A DNA stretch of 64,000 nt from Burkholderiales bacterium PBB2 (lineage in GTDB: Bacteria > Pseudomonadota > Gammaproteobacteria > Burkholderiales > Burkholderiaceae_C): the NCBI GenBank assembly GCA_002255955.1, contig NKIM01000013.1, positions 1,362-65,361 on the forward strand, written 5' to 3'. Under the pieces are notes generated by a model, which made no database searches, was not told the DNA's origin, and was given only the letters and a program-made list of their open reading frames with translations. The translations under genes were made by a program, and so were the position numbers. Shown here one piece after another: positions 24,744-34,242 of this stretch; position 1 is the first letter of the stretch; each line of letters starts with the position of its first letter.

Positions 24744-26690
24744 ATGAACGACAAGAAGAGCAAGACACCGGCAGCCATCGAACAGCCCGCACTGGGCCGC
24801 CGCCGTTTCGTCAGCACCGCCGCACTGACCGGCCTGACCCTCGGCGCCGTCGCTTGCAGCGACAAGCCCGGCACAGCCGCTCCGGCGGCCGCCTCTGGCC
24901 CGGCGCCGGGTGGTCATGCTGCGGCAGGCAGCGGCGCCGCCAACGCCGCACATCTGAAACCCGGTGAGCTGGACAGCTACTACGGACTCTGGAGCGGCGG
25001 CCACACCGGCGATATGCGCGTGCTGGGCCTGCCCTCGGGCCGCGAGATCACCCGCATTCCCTGCTTCGTGCCCGATGCTCTGGTCGGCTGGGGCCACACC
25101 AACGAGTCCAAAAAGGTCATGGGCACCAAGGCCGACGGCAGCCTGAAGTACACCGTCGCCGATACCCACCACACCCATGCCTCCTACAAGGATGGCAACT
25201 ACGACGGCCGCTACGCCTGGATCAACGACAAGATCAACAGCCGCATCGCCCGCATCCGCCTGGACTACTTCGTCTGCGACAAGATCACCGAGCTGCCCAA
25301 TGTGCAGGGCTTCCACGGCATCTTCCCCGACAAGGCCGACCCGGTGGACCCGAAGATCAACTACACCACCCGCGTGTTCTGCGGCGGTGAGTTCTCCGTC
25401 CCCCTGCCCAACACGGCCGGCAACGAAGACGCGAGCACCTATCACTCGCTGTTCACCTGCGTCGATGCCGAGAGCATGGAGGTCCGCTGGCAAGTGCTGA
25501 TCGACGGCAACTGCGACCTGACCGCCACTTCCTACGACGGCAAGCTGGCCGCCACCAACCAGTACAACACCGAGATGGGCGCCAAGTACGAGGACATGAT
25601 GTCCTCCGAGCGCGATGCCTGCCTGTTCTTCAACATCGCTCGCATCGAGGCCGCGGTCAAGGCCGGCAAGTTCAAGACCTATGGCGACTCCAAGGTGCCA
25701 GTGGTGGACGGCACGCACGCCGCCAACAAAGACCCCAAGACCGCACTGACCGCCTACGTCTCGGTGCCCAAGAACCCGCACGGTGTCAATGCCAGCCCGG
25801 ACGCCAAGTACTTCATCTGCGCCGGCAAGCTCTCACCCACCGGCACCGTGATCGAGCTGGCCAAGGTGCTCGATTACTTCGACGGCAAGCTGGAGTCGCC
25901 GGACAAGGCCATCGTCGCCGAGGTCGAGTTGGGCCTGGGCCCCTTGCACACCGCTTTCGACGGCCGCGGCAATGCCTACACCACGCTCTTCCTGGACAGC
26001 CAGGTGGTCAAGTGGAATCTTGAGGCTGCCATCAAGTTCCATGCCGGCGACAAGAGCGCCAAGTACGTGGTCGACCGCATCGATGTGCAGTACCAGCCGG
26101 GCCACCTGAACGCCAGCCAGTCGGAAACCCGCGCCGCGGACGGCAAGTACCTGGCCGTCGGTTGCAAATTCTCCAAGGATCGCTTCCTGCCGGTCGGCCC
26201 CCTGCACCCGGAAAACGAGCAGCTGATCGACATCTCGGGCGAGAAGATGGTGCTGATGGCCGACCACCCGGTGCGCGGCGAGCCGCATGACTTCATCATC
26301 TTCAAGCGGGAATTGCTGAATCCGAAGAAGGTCTACGAGCTCGACGACTTCCCCAATGCGATCAAGGACCCCAAGGAATCGGGCGTGTTCCGCAAGGGCA
26401 ACAAGGTCGAGGTCAAGATGACCTCGCAAGCCCCGGCCTTCAGCCTGCGCGAGTTCAAGCTGAAGAAGGGCGATGTGGTGACCCTGACCTTGACCAATCT
26501 GGACAAGATCGAGGATCTGACGCACGGCTTTGCCATCCCCAAGTACAACGTCAATTTCATCGTCAACCCGCAGGAAACCGCCTCGGTGACTTTCGTGGCT
26601 GACAAACCGGGCGTGTACTGGTGCTATTGCACCCACTTCTGCCATGCCCTGCACCTCGAGATGCGCACGCGGATGATTGTTGAGGCCTAA
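24744..26690 (+). CDS. nosZ: Nitrous oxide reductase NosZ
   Basis: Protein of 648 residues from ATG 24744, with GAAGAGG upstream. A Tat signal (GRRRFVSTAALTGLTLGAVA) marks it as exported folded, the form typical of clade I NosZ. A seven-bladed propeller with the His ligands of the tetranuclear CuZ site is followed by a cupredoxin domain holding CuA (VYWCYCTHFCHALHLEMRTR: two Cys, His and Met). It reduces N2O to N2. Followed by nosR-nosD-nosF-nosY-nosL; preceded by a DUF2946-like gene and a DNR-type box. Confidence 0.97.
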   Translation: MNDKKSKTPAAIEQPALGRRRFVSTAALTGLTLGAVACSDKPGTAAPAAASGPAPGGHAAAGSGAANAAHLKPGELDSYYGLWSGGHTGDMRVLGLPSGREITRIPCFVPDALVGWGHTNESKKVMGTKADGSLKYTVADTHHTHASYKDGNYDGRYAWINDKINSRIARIRLDYFVCDKITELPNVQGFHGIFPDKADPVDPKINYTTRVFCGGEFSVPLPNTAGNEDASTYHSLFTCVDAESMEVRWQVLIDGNCDLTATSYDGKLAATNQYNTEMGAKYEDMMSSERDACLFFNIARIEAAVKAGKFKTYGDSKVPVVDGTHAANKDPKTALTAYVSVPKNPHGVNASPDAKYFICAGKLSPTGTVIELAKVLDYFDGKLESPDKAIVAEVELGLGPLHTAFDGRGNAYTTLFLDSQVVKWNLEAAIKFHAGDKSAKYVVDRIDVQYQPGHLNASQSETRAADGKYLAVGCKFSKDRFLPVGPLHPENEQLIDISGEKMVLMADHPVRGEPHDFIIFKRELLNPKKVYELDDFPNAIKDPKESGVFRKGNKVEVKMTSQAPAFSLREFKLKKGDVVTLTLTNLDKIEDLTHGFAIPKYNVNFIVNPQETASVTFVADKPGVYWCYCTHFCHALHLEMRTRMIVEA

Positions 26691-26706
26691 AGCAAAAGAA
26701 GAGCCC

Positions 26707-26735
26707 AGGACGGCGGACTCGAGCCCTGCCGTCCT
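26707..26735 (+). promoter_or_regulatory. Hairpin between nosZ and nosR
   Basis: AGGACGGC (26707-26714) and GCCGTCCT (26728-26735) form a perfect 8-bp stem around a 13-base loop, starting 17 bases after the nosZ stop. It has no T-run, so it is more likely to protect the nosZ message or lower downstream expression than to terminate. A further copy of CAGGACGG occurs at about 26764. Confidence 0.45.
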
Positions 26736-26796
26736 GACCTCCGGCGCCCACCTGGACCTCAAACAGGACGGTGCGCCGGCTCCCCTGAAAGTGCCC

Positions 26797-29448
26797 ATGT
26801 TTTCGCGATGCCATCTCTTGGCGGCCACACTGAAGCGCAGCTTCTGTCTGGCCGCGTTTTTGCTTGCTTTCACCGCCCTCCCCGGCACCGCCAGCGCCAA
26901 GGAAGGCGCCTACGAGGCGGAGCTGCCCGCTGGCTTGGCTCAGGCCCGCGATCTCTGCGCCCTGCTGCCCTGCGCCCAGGTCTTTCCCGGCGCGCAGAGC
27001 TTTTCCGAGCGCATGGGCACGCCACCCTATGTCGAGGCATACGGCGCCGCCGACGCCGCCGGCAAGAAGCCGCTGCTGGGCTATGTGATGCTGTCCACCG
27101 ACATCACCGACACGCCGGCCTATTCCGGCAAGCCGGTGGTCACCCTGATCGGCATGGACCGGGCCGGCCGTTTCGTCGGCACCCAGGTGCTCAAGCATTC
27201 CGAGCCCATCCTGCTGCTGGGAATTCCCGAGTCCGCGCTGCTGAACTTCAACAAGCAGTACCTGGGCAAGTCGGTGGCCGACAAGATCGAGGTCGGCCAG
27301 TCACGCCCCGATGAGGGCGTGCTGGGCCTGGATGCCATCTCCGGCGCCACCGTCACCGTGATCGCGCAGAACCAGGTCATGATGGCCTCGGGCCAGGCGG
27401 TGGCCCGCCAGGTCGGCATCCTGCCGCCCACCCTGCGCGAAGCCGCCCGCTACCAGGCCACCGCGCCCCAGGGCCAGGCGCTCAGCTGGGCGCAGCTGAA
27501 GGCGCTGGGCGCCTTGCAGCGCCTGAGCGTGCGCAGCGAGCAGCTGGGCTTGGCGCACAACGATCAGCCCTTCATCGAACTCTGGTTCGGTGACCTCAAC
27601 CACCCCGATGTCGCCCGCAGCCTGCTGGGCGAACGCGGCCGGCAGCAGCTGCAGGCCTCGCTCAAGCCGGGCGAGCATGCCATCTTCGTGGTGCGCAGCG
27701 CCGGTGTGGAGTCCTTCAAAGGCTCGGGCTTTGTGCGCGGCGGTCTCTACGACCGGGTGCAGCTCAAGCAAGGCGCCGATGCCTTCACCTTCCGCGACCT
27801 CGACTACCTCAATCTCTACGGCCTGCAGGCCGAAGGCGCGCCGGCCTTTGACGAGTCGGCGATCTTCATCGTCCGCAACAAGAGCTTCTCGCCCGCCTAC
27901 CCCTGGAAGCTGGCCTTTCTGGGCAACAAGGTCGAGCGCGCCACCGGCACGCGCAGCTTCGTCAATTTCGACGCCCAGGTCTGGCTCGATGATCGCCTTC
28001 TCGTGGGCGGCCGCCCGGCCCTGCCCGAGGCCGCCGCGCCCTGGGTGCAGGTCTGGAAGAGTCGGGCGCTGGAGATCGCGCTCTTCGTCGCCCTGCTGCT
28101 GACGGTCACCGTGGTCTATGCCCTGCGTGAGCGCTTGACCCGCCTGTCCACCCACAAGAACAAGTGGCCGGTCAATGGCTTCAAGTACACGGCCTGGGCG
28201 CTGAGCATCGCCTTCGTCGGCTTCGGCGCCATGGCCCAGCCCTCCATCACCCAGGTTCTGACCTGGTTCCATGCCTTGCTGTTCCAGTGGACCTGGTCAC
28301 TCTTCCTCAGCGACCCCTTCATCTTCTGCTTTTGGATCTTCATCATCGCCACCGTCTTCCTTTTCGGCCGTGGCCTGTTCTGCGGCTGGATGTGCCCTTT
28401 CGGCTCGCTGTCCGAGGCGCTCTACAAGATCGGCAGCAAGCTGGGCCTGAAGCGCTGGCAAGGCCATCTGCCGCAGCGCTGGCACGACCGGCTCAAATGG
28501 CTCAAGTACGGCGTCTTCTTCGGCCTGCTGAGCGTGTCCATGTTCTCCATGGGCCTGGCCGAAAAGCTGGCCGAGGTGGAGCCGTTCAAGACCACCTTTC
28601 TGGTCGGCATCAGCCATCGCGCCTGGCCCTACGGCCTCTTCGTCTGCCTGATCCTGGGTGTCTCGCTCTTCATCGAGCGGCCCTATTGCAAATACATCTG
28701 CCCGCTCGGCGCGGCCCTGGCCATGCCCAGCACCTTCCGCTGGTTCGGCCTCAAGCGCAAGCAGGACTGCAACAGCTGCAAGGCCTGCGCGGTTGGCTGC
28801 GGCTCACTGGCGATCGACGCGGCTGGTCGCATCGACCACCGCGAATGCCTGCACTGCCTGGACTGCATGATTCTCTACACCGATTCCAAGGGCTGCCCGC
28901 CGCTGGCCAAGGAACGCAAGCGGCGCGAGCGCGACGGCCTCTTGATCACACCGATCGGCCGCGACGGCTACTTCATCCCCATCGACTCGGTGCCGGCGAT
29001 CTCGGCCAAGGTCGCCGCCGGCCCCGACCCGCGCATGCCCAGCGAAGCGGCGAGCCCCGCGCACAAGGCCGGCCGCAGCGGCCTGGCCTGGCTGGCGCGC
29101 GAGCTCTGGGACCATCTCTGGCCCTGGAATGCCGGCGCCTTCGCCAGGCAGCGGGCGCTGCAGATCGCCGGCTTCTCCCTGGCTCTGGCCGCCAGCCTGG
29201 CCTGGGTGCTGGCCGGCAGTGGGCGGCTCTCGCAGAGCGCCATCATCGCCTGGTGGTTCGGCTGGAGCGTCTACGAGGTGCTGATCCGCCTGGCCGGCAA
29301 GCGCTATGTCAAGGACGGCCCCTGGTGGCAAGCCAACTACCGCCGCGCCAGCGTGATGGACATGCTCAGCTATGTCGGCTTCAAGAACCTCTTGATCGGC
29401 GCCGTGCTCTTCCTCGCGATCAAGTCCATGGGCGGGCTGTCGGCATGA
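26797..29448 (+). CDS. nosR: NosR, flavo-iron-sulfur regulator/electron donor of N2O reduction
   Basis: Protein of 883 residues if ATG 26797 is the start; the frame is open from 26677, but that part has no signal character. A signal peptide (~12-33) is followed by a periplasmic FMN-binding domain (~70-250, LDAISGATVTVIAQNQVMM with the Thr that carries FMN), membrane helices, CGWMCPFG and CKYICPLGAAL motifs, and two [4Fe-4S] sites (CNSCKACAVGC, CLHCLDCMILYTDSKGCPP). It is longer than the usual ~750 residues because of a C-terminal extension with two more helices. It feeds electrons for NosZ; nosX supplies its flavin. Confidence 0.94.
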   Translation: MFSRCHLLAATLKRSFCLAAFLLAFTALPGTASAKEGAYEAELPAGLAQARDLCALLPCAQVFPGAQSFSERMGTPPYVEAYGAADAAGKKPLLGYVMLSTDITDTPAYSGKPVVTLIGMDRAGRFVGTQVLKHSEPILLLGIPESALLNFNKQYLGKSVADKIEVGQSRPDEGVLGLDAISGATVTVIAQNQVMMASGQAVARQVGILPPTLREAARYQATAPQGQALSWAQLKALGALQRLSVRSEQLGLAHNDQPFIELWFGDLNHPDVARSLLGERGRQQLQASLKPGEHAIFVVRSAGVESFKGSGFVRGGLYDRVQLKQGADAFTFRDLDYLNLYGLQAEGAPAFDESAIFIVRNKSFSPAYPWKLAFLGNKVERATGTRSFVNFDAQVWLDDRLLVGGRPALPEAAAPWVQVWKSRALEIALFVALLLTVTVVYALRERLTRLSTHKNKWPVNGFKYTAWALSIAFVGFGAMAQPSITQVLTWFHALLFQWTWSLFLSDPFIFCFWIFIIATVFLFGRGLFCGWMCPFGSLSEALYKIGSKLGLKRWQGHLPQRWHDRLKWLKYGVFFGLLSVSMFSMGLAEKLAEVEPFKTTFLVGISHRAWPYGLFVCLILGVSLFIERPYCKYICPLGAALAMPSTFRWFGLKRKQDCNSCKACAVGCGSLAIDAAGRIDHRECLHCLDCMILYTDSKGCPPLAKERKRRERDGLLITPIGRDGYFIPIDSVPAISAKVAAGPDPRMPSEAASPAHKAGRSGLAWLARELWDHLWPWNAGAFARQRALQIAGFSLALAASLAWVLAGSGRLSQSAIIAWWFGWSVYEVLIRLAGKRYVKDGPWWQANYRRASVMDMLSYVGFKNLLIGAVLFLAIKSMGGLSA

Positions 29449-30764
29449 GAGCAGCCACAGCCGCCTGGCTCTTTGCGCTGCTGCTGATCGGCGCTTCGGC
29501 AGGCGCGGCCACCGTGCGCGTGCGCCCCGGTGAATCGCTTCAGCAGGCTCTGGATGGCGCCAGCCCAGGAGACGCCGTAGAAGTGGAGCGTGCTCTGCAC
29601 AGGGGCAACTTCATCATCGACAAGCCGCTGACCCTGCGCGGCATCGGCCGGCCGACCCTGAGCGGCGCCATGCATGGCGACACGCTGCGGGTGACGGCCG
29701 CCGATGTGACGATCGAAGGCCTGATCGTGCGCGACTCGGGCGACAGCCTCAAGGGCCAGAACGCCGGAATCTATCTGCGCCCCGGCGCGCACCGTGCCGT
29801 GGTGCAGAACTGCGACCTGACGTACAACTTGTTCGGCCTGTGGATCGAGAAGGCCAACGATGTGCGCATCGAGGCCAATCTGATCACCGGCAAGCGCGAG
29901 TACAACAGCTCGCAGCGCGGCAACGGCATCCAGCTCTACAACACCACCGGCGCCCGCATCATCGGCAACAACATCGGCTTTGTGCGCGACGCGCTCTATG
30001 TCGATGTCTCGCACCACGCCGTCTTCCGCGGCAACAAGCTGCACCACAGCCGCTACGGCAGCCACTACATGAACTCCTACTACAACCTGTGGGAGGACAA
30101 CGACAGCTACTACAACCGTGGCGGCCTGGCCTTGATGGAGGTGCGCGACCAGGTGGTGCGCGGCAACCGCACCTGGGGCAATAGCGACCACGGCATCATG
30201 CTGCGCACGCTGCAGGACTCGCTGATCGAGAACAACATCATCGCCGGCAACAACCGCGGCTTCTTCATCTACGACGTCGAGTACGCGACGCTGAAAGGCA
30301 ATCTGATCGTCGACAACCATGTCGGCGTGCACCTCTCGGCCGGCTCGACCCGCAATGTGGTCGAGGGCAATGACTTCATCGCCAACCGCGAGCAGATCCG
30401 CTACATCGGCGCGCGAGACGAGGTCTGGGGCTGCCCCTTGCCCAAAGACCGCAAGGATCGTGGCAAATCGGTCCCGCCCGAGCAGTGCGCCGGCAACCAC
30501 TGGAGCAACTACCTGGGCTGGGACCGCAATGGCGACGGCCGCGGCGACGTGCCCTACGAGGCCAATGACATGGTGGACCGCCTCAGCTGGCGCTACCCCG
30601 GCCTCAAGCTGCTGCTGGCCAGCCCGGCCATCCAAGCGCTGCGCCTGGTCGGCCAGCAGTTCCCGGTGCTGCGCGTGCCCAGCGTGATCGACCCCCGTCC
30701 ACAGATGCGGGCGGCCCACAAGCAATGGAGTGAATGGCGTGACAAGCACTATCCCGGCCAATGA
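29445..30764 (+). CDS. nosD: NosD, periplasmic copper-site maturation factor
   Basis: Protein of 439 residues with a signal peptide (1-21, ending GASAGAA). The body is a right-handed beta-helix of repeated GNxI/NNxI turns (IENNIIAGNNRGFFIYDVEYATLKG, LIVDNHVGVHLSAGSTRNVVEGNDF), the carbohydrate-binding/sugar-hydrolase-like fold of NosD. The C-terminal region has WSNYLGWDRNGDGRGDVPY. It works with the NosFY ABC transporter in assembly of CuZ. The start overlaps the nosR stop by ATGA. Confidence 0.94.
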   Translation: MRAATAAWLFALLLIGASAGAATVRVRPGESLQQALDGASPGDAVEVERALHRGNFIIDKPLTLRGIGRPTLSGAMHGDTLRVTAADVTIEGLIVRDSGDSLKGQNAGIYLRPGAHRAVVQNCDLTYNLFGLWIEKANDVRIEANLITGKREYNSSQRGNGIQLYNTTGARIIGNNIGFVRDALYVDVSHHAVFRGNKLHHSRYGSHYMNSYYNLWEDNDSYYNRGGLALMEVRDQVVRGNRTWGNSDHGIMLRTLQDSLIENNIIAGNNRGFFIYDVEYATLKGNLIVDNHVGVHLSAGSTRNVVEGNDFIANREQIRYIGARDEVWGCPLPKDRKDRGKSVPPEQCAGNHWSNYLGWDRNGDGRGDVPYEANDMVDRLSWRYPGLKLLLASPAIQALRLVGQQFPVLRVPSVIDPRPQMRAAHKQWSEWRDKHYPGQ

Positions 30765-31725
30765 CGGCACGTCCGGCGAGGGCGGCAGCCCGGCCATCGA
30801 GCTGCGCGGCCTGAGCAAGCATTACGGCAGCCTGCGCGCAGTCGACGGCGTCGCCCTGCGCGTGCAGCGCGGCGAGATCTTCGGCCTGATCGGCCACAAC
30901 GGCGCCGGCAAGAGCACCCTGTTCAAGATGATGCTGGGCCTGGTCGCGCCCAGCAGCGGCGAGGTGCTGATCCAGGGCCGGCCCATCAGCGGCGGCGACT
31001 TCCGCGCCATCCGGCGCGGCCTGGGCTATCTGCCCGAAAACGTGGTGCTGTACGACAACCTCAGCGGACTGGAGACCTTGCAGTTCTTCGCCCGTCTGAA
31101 GGGCGCAGCGGCCGCGCAATGCCAGCCGCTGCTGGAGCAGGTCGGTCTGGCCGACGCCGGCCACCGGCCGCTGCGCGAGTACTCCAAAGGCATGCGCCAA
31201 CGCCTGGGCTTTGCCCAGGCCTTGCTGGGCCGGCCCCAGCTGCTGTTCCTCGACGAACCGAGCAACGGCCTGGACCCGCAAGCCATACGCGATTTCTACC
31301 GCAGCCTGCAGGCGCTGCGCGAGCAGGGCGTGACGGTGCTGATCACCTCGCACATCCTGGCCGAGCTGCAGGAGCGGGTCGACCGCCTGGCCATCATGGC
31401 CGCCGGCCGCATCCAAGCCCTGGGCACGGTGCAGTCACTGCGCGAGCAGCAGCAGGCGCCGCTGCACATCGAGCTGAGCTTGGCCAGCGAGGCCGATGTG
31501 CTGTTTGCCGGCCAACTGTTGGACAAGCAGGGCTTGCCCGGCCTGGGCTTGCAGCAGCGCGCCCAGGACTGCCGGCTCAGCCTGAGCTGCCCGCGCGAGC
31601 ACAAGATGGCCGCGCTGGCCCTTGCCACCCAGCTGGGCTCGCGCCTGCTGGACCTGAAGATTCTGGAGCCCTCGCTCGAAGACCTGTTCTTCGGCCTCGG
31701 TGACGCCGCCCGGAGGCCCGCCTGA
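30739..31725 (+). CDS. nosF: NosF, ABC transporter ATP-binding protein
   Basis: ATPase of about 328 residues. I prefer the GTG at 30739, which has GGAG eight bases upstream; a GTG at 30730 is also in frame. Walker A GHNGAGKST, signature YSKGMRQRLGFAQALLG, Walker B LLFLDEPSNGLDPQ and the His in VLITSHILAEL are intact. It overlaps the end of nosD by 26 bases. It drives NosY in maturation of N2O reductase. Confidence 0.92.
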   Translation: MTSTIPANDGTSGEGGSPAIELRGLSKHYGSLRAVDGVALRVQRGEIFGLIGHNGAGKSTLFKMMLGLVAPSSGEVLIQGRPISGGDFRAIRRGLGYLPENVVLYDNLSGLETLQFFARLKGAAAAQCQPLLEQVGLADAGHRPLREYSKGMRQRLGFAQALLGRPQLLFLDEPSNGLDPQAIRDFYRSLQALREQGVTVLITSHILAELQERVDRLAIMAAGRIQALGTVQSLREQQQAPLHIELSLASEADVLFAGQLLDKQGLPGLGLQQRAQDCRLSLSCPREHKMAALALATQLGSRLLDLKILEPSLEDLFFGLGDAARRPA

Positions 31726-32549
31726 TGGAAGCCGCACGACAGATCCTGACCCTCGCTGCCAAGGAGTTCCGCGAACGCATGCGCAACCGCTGGGTGCTGG
31801 CCGTGGCCCTGGTGTTCACCTTGTTCTCGCTGGCCATCACCTACTTCGGCGGATCCGCCCAGGGCCAGATCGGGCCGCGCTCGATCGAGTTCATCATCGC
31901 CAGCCTGGTCAGCCTGGTCATCTACCTGATCCCGCTGATCGCCCTGCTGCTGGGTTTCGACGCCGTGGTCGGCGAGCGCGAGCGCGGCAGCCTGGACCTG
32001 CTGCTGGCCCTGCCCATCACCCGGCTGGAGCTGCTGCTGGGCAAGTACCTGGGCCTGGCCGCCGCCTTGAGCCTGTCCACGCTGAGCGGTTTTGCCCTGG
32101 TGGCCGGCCTGCTGTGGCAGCAATTCGGCTGGGCCGGGCTCTACCACTACCTGGGCTTTGTGCTCAGCGCCCTGCTGCTGGGCCTGGCTTTTTTGAGCCT
32201 GGCCGTGCTGCTCTCGGTGCTGGCGCGCGAGCGCACCCGGGCCTCAGGCCTGGCCATCGCCCTCTGGTTCTTCTTCGTGCTGGTGTTCGACCTGGTGCTG
32301 CTGGGCCTGCTGGTGGCCGGCGCTGGTGGCGGCTGGCTGGCCGGCGACGCCTTGGCCTATGCCTTGCTGCTGAACCCGGCCGATGTGTTTCGCATCCTCA
32401 ATATCTTTTCGCTGGAGGACATGCGCACGCTCTACGGCCTGGGCACCTTGGTGCCTCCGGCCATGGCCAAGCCCTGGTTGATGGGCCTGGTCATGGGGGT
32501 CTGGATCGTGCTGCCGCTGGCCCTGGCACGCTGGAGATTCCGTTCATGA
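31725..32549 (+). CDS. nosY: NosY, ABC transporter permease
   Basis: Protein of 274 residues with six hydrophobic segments (about 24-42, 56-82, 104-126, 138-163, 173-200, 245-268). The ABC-2-type pattern LLGFDAVVGERERGSLDLLLALPITRLELLLGKYLG is the NosY signature. It overlaps nosF by one base and the nosL start by ATGA. Membrane partner of NosF and NosD. Confidence 0.93.
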   Translation: MEAARQILTLAAKEFRERMRNRWVLAVALVFTLFSLAITYFGGSAQGQIGPRSIEFIIASLVSLVIYLIPLIALLLGFDAVVGERERGSLDLLLALPITRLELLLGKYLGLAAALSLSTLSGFALVAGLLWQQFGWAGLYHYLGFVLSALLLGLAFLSLAVLLSVLARERTRASGLAIALWFFFVLVFDLVLLGLLVAGAGGGWLAGDALAYALLLNPADVFRILNIFSLEDMRTLYGLGTLVPPAMAKPWLMGLVMGVWIVLPLALARWRFRS

Positions 32550-33106
32550 AGACACTGCTTGATTCATCGACCCGGCTGCCGCGCCGCAGCCTGCTGGTCG
32601 CCGGCATGGCGGGACTGGCCGGCCTGGGCCTGGCCGCCTGCGGCAAATCGGCCGAGGACAACCAGCAAGCCCTGGTCCCAGCCGAGATCGACCCACGCAG
32701 CACCTGCGACCTCGACGGCATGCTCTTGGCCGACTACCCCGGCCCCAAGGCACAGATCTTCTACGAGGGCACGCCGCAGCCCCTGTTCTTCTGCGACACG
32801 ATGGAGCTGTTCAACACCTTGCTGCGGCCCGAGCAGGTGCGCGCCGTGCGCGCGGCCTTTGTGCAGGACATGGGCCTGGCCGACTGGGACCAGCCGCGCG
32901 GCCACTGGTTCGAAGCCAAGAACGGCCTCTATGTGCTGGGCAGCAGACGCCATGGTTCCATGGGCCCGACCCTGGCCAGCTTCAGCCGCGAGGACCAGGC
33001 CCAGGCCTTCATCAAGAGCTGGGGCGGCCGCCTGCTGCGCTATGCCGAAATCCGCCCCGAGATGGTGGACCTCAGCGGCGGCGCCCTGCATGACAGCCGG
33101 ATGTGA
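32546..33106 (+). CDS. nosL: NosL, copper chaperone lipoprotein
   Basis: Protein of 186 residues: a lipoprotein signal (LLVAGMAGLAGLGLAACGK, lipobox LAAC), then the NosL domain with CDLDGMLLADYPGPKAQIFYEG, where the Cys and Met bind Cu(I), FFCDTMELFNTLL, and WFEAKNGLYVLGS. It delivers copper to apo-NosZ. Last of the canonical nosRDFYL genes, followed six bases later by a second NosL-like gene. Confidence 0.94.
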   Translation: MKTLLDSSTRLPRRSLLVAGMAGLAGLGLAACGKSAEDNQQALVPAEIDPRSTCDLDGMLLADYPGPKAQIFYEGTPQPLFFCDTMELFNTLLRPEQVRAVRAAFVQDMGLADWDQPRGHWFEAKNGLYVLGSRRHGSMGPTLASFSREDQAQAFIKSWGGRLLRYAEIRPEMVDLSGGALHDSRM

Positions 33107-33111
33107 GGGCG

Positions 33112-33738
33112 ATGAAAACGTCCGCGCTGACTCGACGCCACCTGCTTGCCGCGGGCATCTCGGCTGCCGGGTTGAGCCTCGGAGGGGCACTCTGGGCTCG
33201 ACATCGGCAAGCGGCAGTGTCTCCTCCCACTGAGTTCGAGTTCTGCGTTCTTGCACCACTGCAGGTCCACGACCCAGCGTCAGGGCTGGGCTTGCTGCAA
33301 GCGCGGCCGATTCCTGTCGACGCGCGCTGCCCGGTTTGCGGCATGTTCCCCGCGCGCACTCCCGAGTGGGCTGCACAGGTGATCTTTGACGATGGTGCCA
33401 CTCAGTTTTTCGACTCGCCCGTGTCCATGCTGATTTACCTGATGGACGTCGGACGTTTTGCCCGTGGTCGTCGGGGCACTGAGGTCGCCGCAAGACTGGT
33501 CCGAGACAGCCGGGGCAGCCGCGCCCAACCTGGCGATTGGATCGAAGCCATGCAAGCAGTTTTTGTCATGGGTTCCAACGCGCTGGGGCCGATGAGAACG
33601 GGCAACTTGCCTGCGTTTGCCAATCAGGCTTCAGCCCGAGACTTTGCGCGCCAACGCGGAGGGCAATGTGTGGAGTTCACACAGATACCTCCGGCCTTGA
33701 TTCGCCAGTTGGACGCACGAAGCCACCTCGGCCATTGA
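33112..33738 (+). CDS. Second NosL-family protein
   Basis: Protein of 208 residues from ATG 33112 (GAGG just upstream; an in-frame GTG at 33103 is possible). It has a Tat-like or plain export signal (TRRHLLAAGISAAGLSLGGA) and a NosL-type core: PVDARCPVCGMFPARTPEWA followed by VIFDDGATQFFDSPVSMLIYL. The CPVCGM motif gives two Cys and a Met, unlike the single Cys of the first NosL, so its copper site should differ. No lipobox. A nos accessory factor that loads another copper site is a reasonable guess. Confidence 0.8.
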   Translation: MKTSALTRRHLLAAGISAAGLSLGGALWARHRQAAVSPPTEFEFCVLAPLQVHDPASGLGLLQARPIPVDARCPVCGMFPARTPEWAAQVIFDDGATQFFDSPVSMLIYLMDVGRFARGRRGTEVAARLVRDSRGSRAQPGDWIEAMQAVFVMGSNALGPMRTGNLPAFANQASARDFARQRGGQCVEFTQIPPALIRQLDARSHLGH

Positions 33739-34242
33739 GAGCCGCCCTGCCCCCAAAAGAAGGCACTCTTGCTCGTATCAACCTGGAGTGCCGTTGAAAG
33801 CGCCAGGATTCGCCAGGGCGTTGACGCTGGCGAATCATTCGACGTGTGGATTCAGGTCGACACGCGTCCGCGCGCTGCTGATTCCAGTTGGAAGTCTCAT
33901 GGGGCCACGGAACTGCGGGAATCCAGGCGTAAGCGCCTGGTAGAGGCCTCTTACTTACAGGTTGTCCACTGGAAGCAAGCTGTCAAACGCTGGCGCATGG
34001 AGATGGCATCCATCCGTGTGCAGCTCGTCCTCTGCCGGCTGACAAGGCCATCGACGTCGGTGCTGCGAGCTAGCTGAAGTCGCCCTACCATCCCCCTCCA
34101 ATCGGTAGTGGGATGCAATGCAAGGCTAGGCTAGGATCACCTTCAAGTTGGATGGCCTGAACGACTTTGCCTTGACGTTCAAGCCCCAGCCGCAAGGCGA
34201 GGACTTTGGGTTCTACAGGCTGACCGAATTCAGGAGAACAAA
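33739..34242. other. No complete gene; hairpin and coding relic
   Basis: A perfect 10-bp stem (GATTCGCCAG 33807-33816; CTGGCGAATC 33827-33836) with a 10-base loop stands about 70 bases after the last nos gene; it has no T-run, but may mark the end of the unit. Near the right end, bases 34130-34246 read as the last ~38 residues of a protein (FKLDGLNDFALTFKPQPQGE ...) whose TGA overlaps the next start. Nothing else here can be supported. Confidence 0.45.

Noticed and set aside
33769-34077. 102-residue open frame after the second nosL
   Set aside because: No ribosome site, odd composition, and it runs through the strong hairpin at 33807-33836; nothing supports translation.
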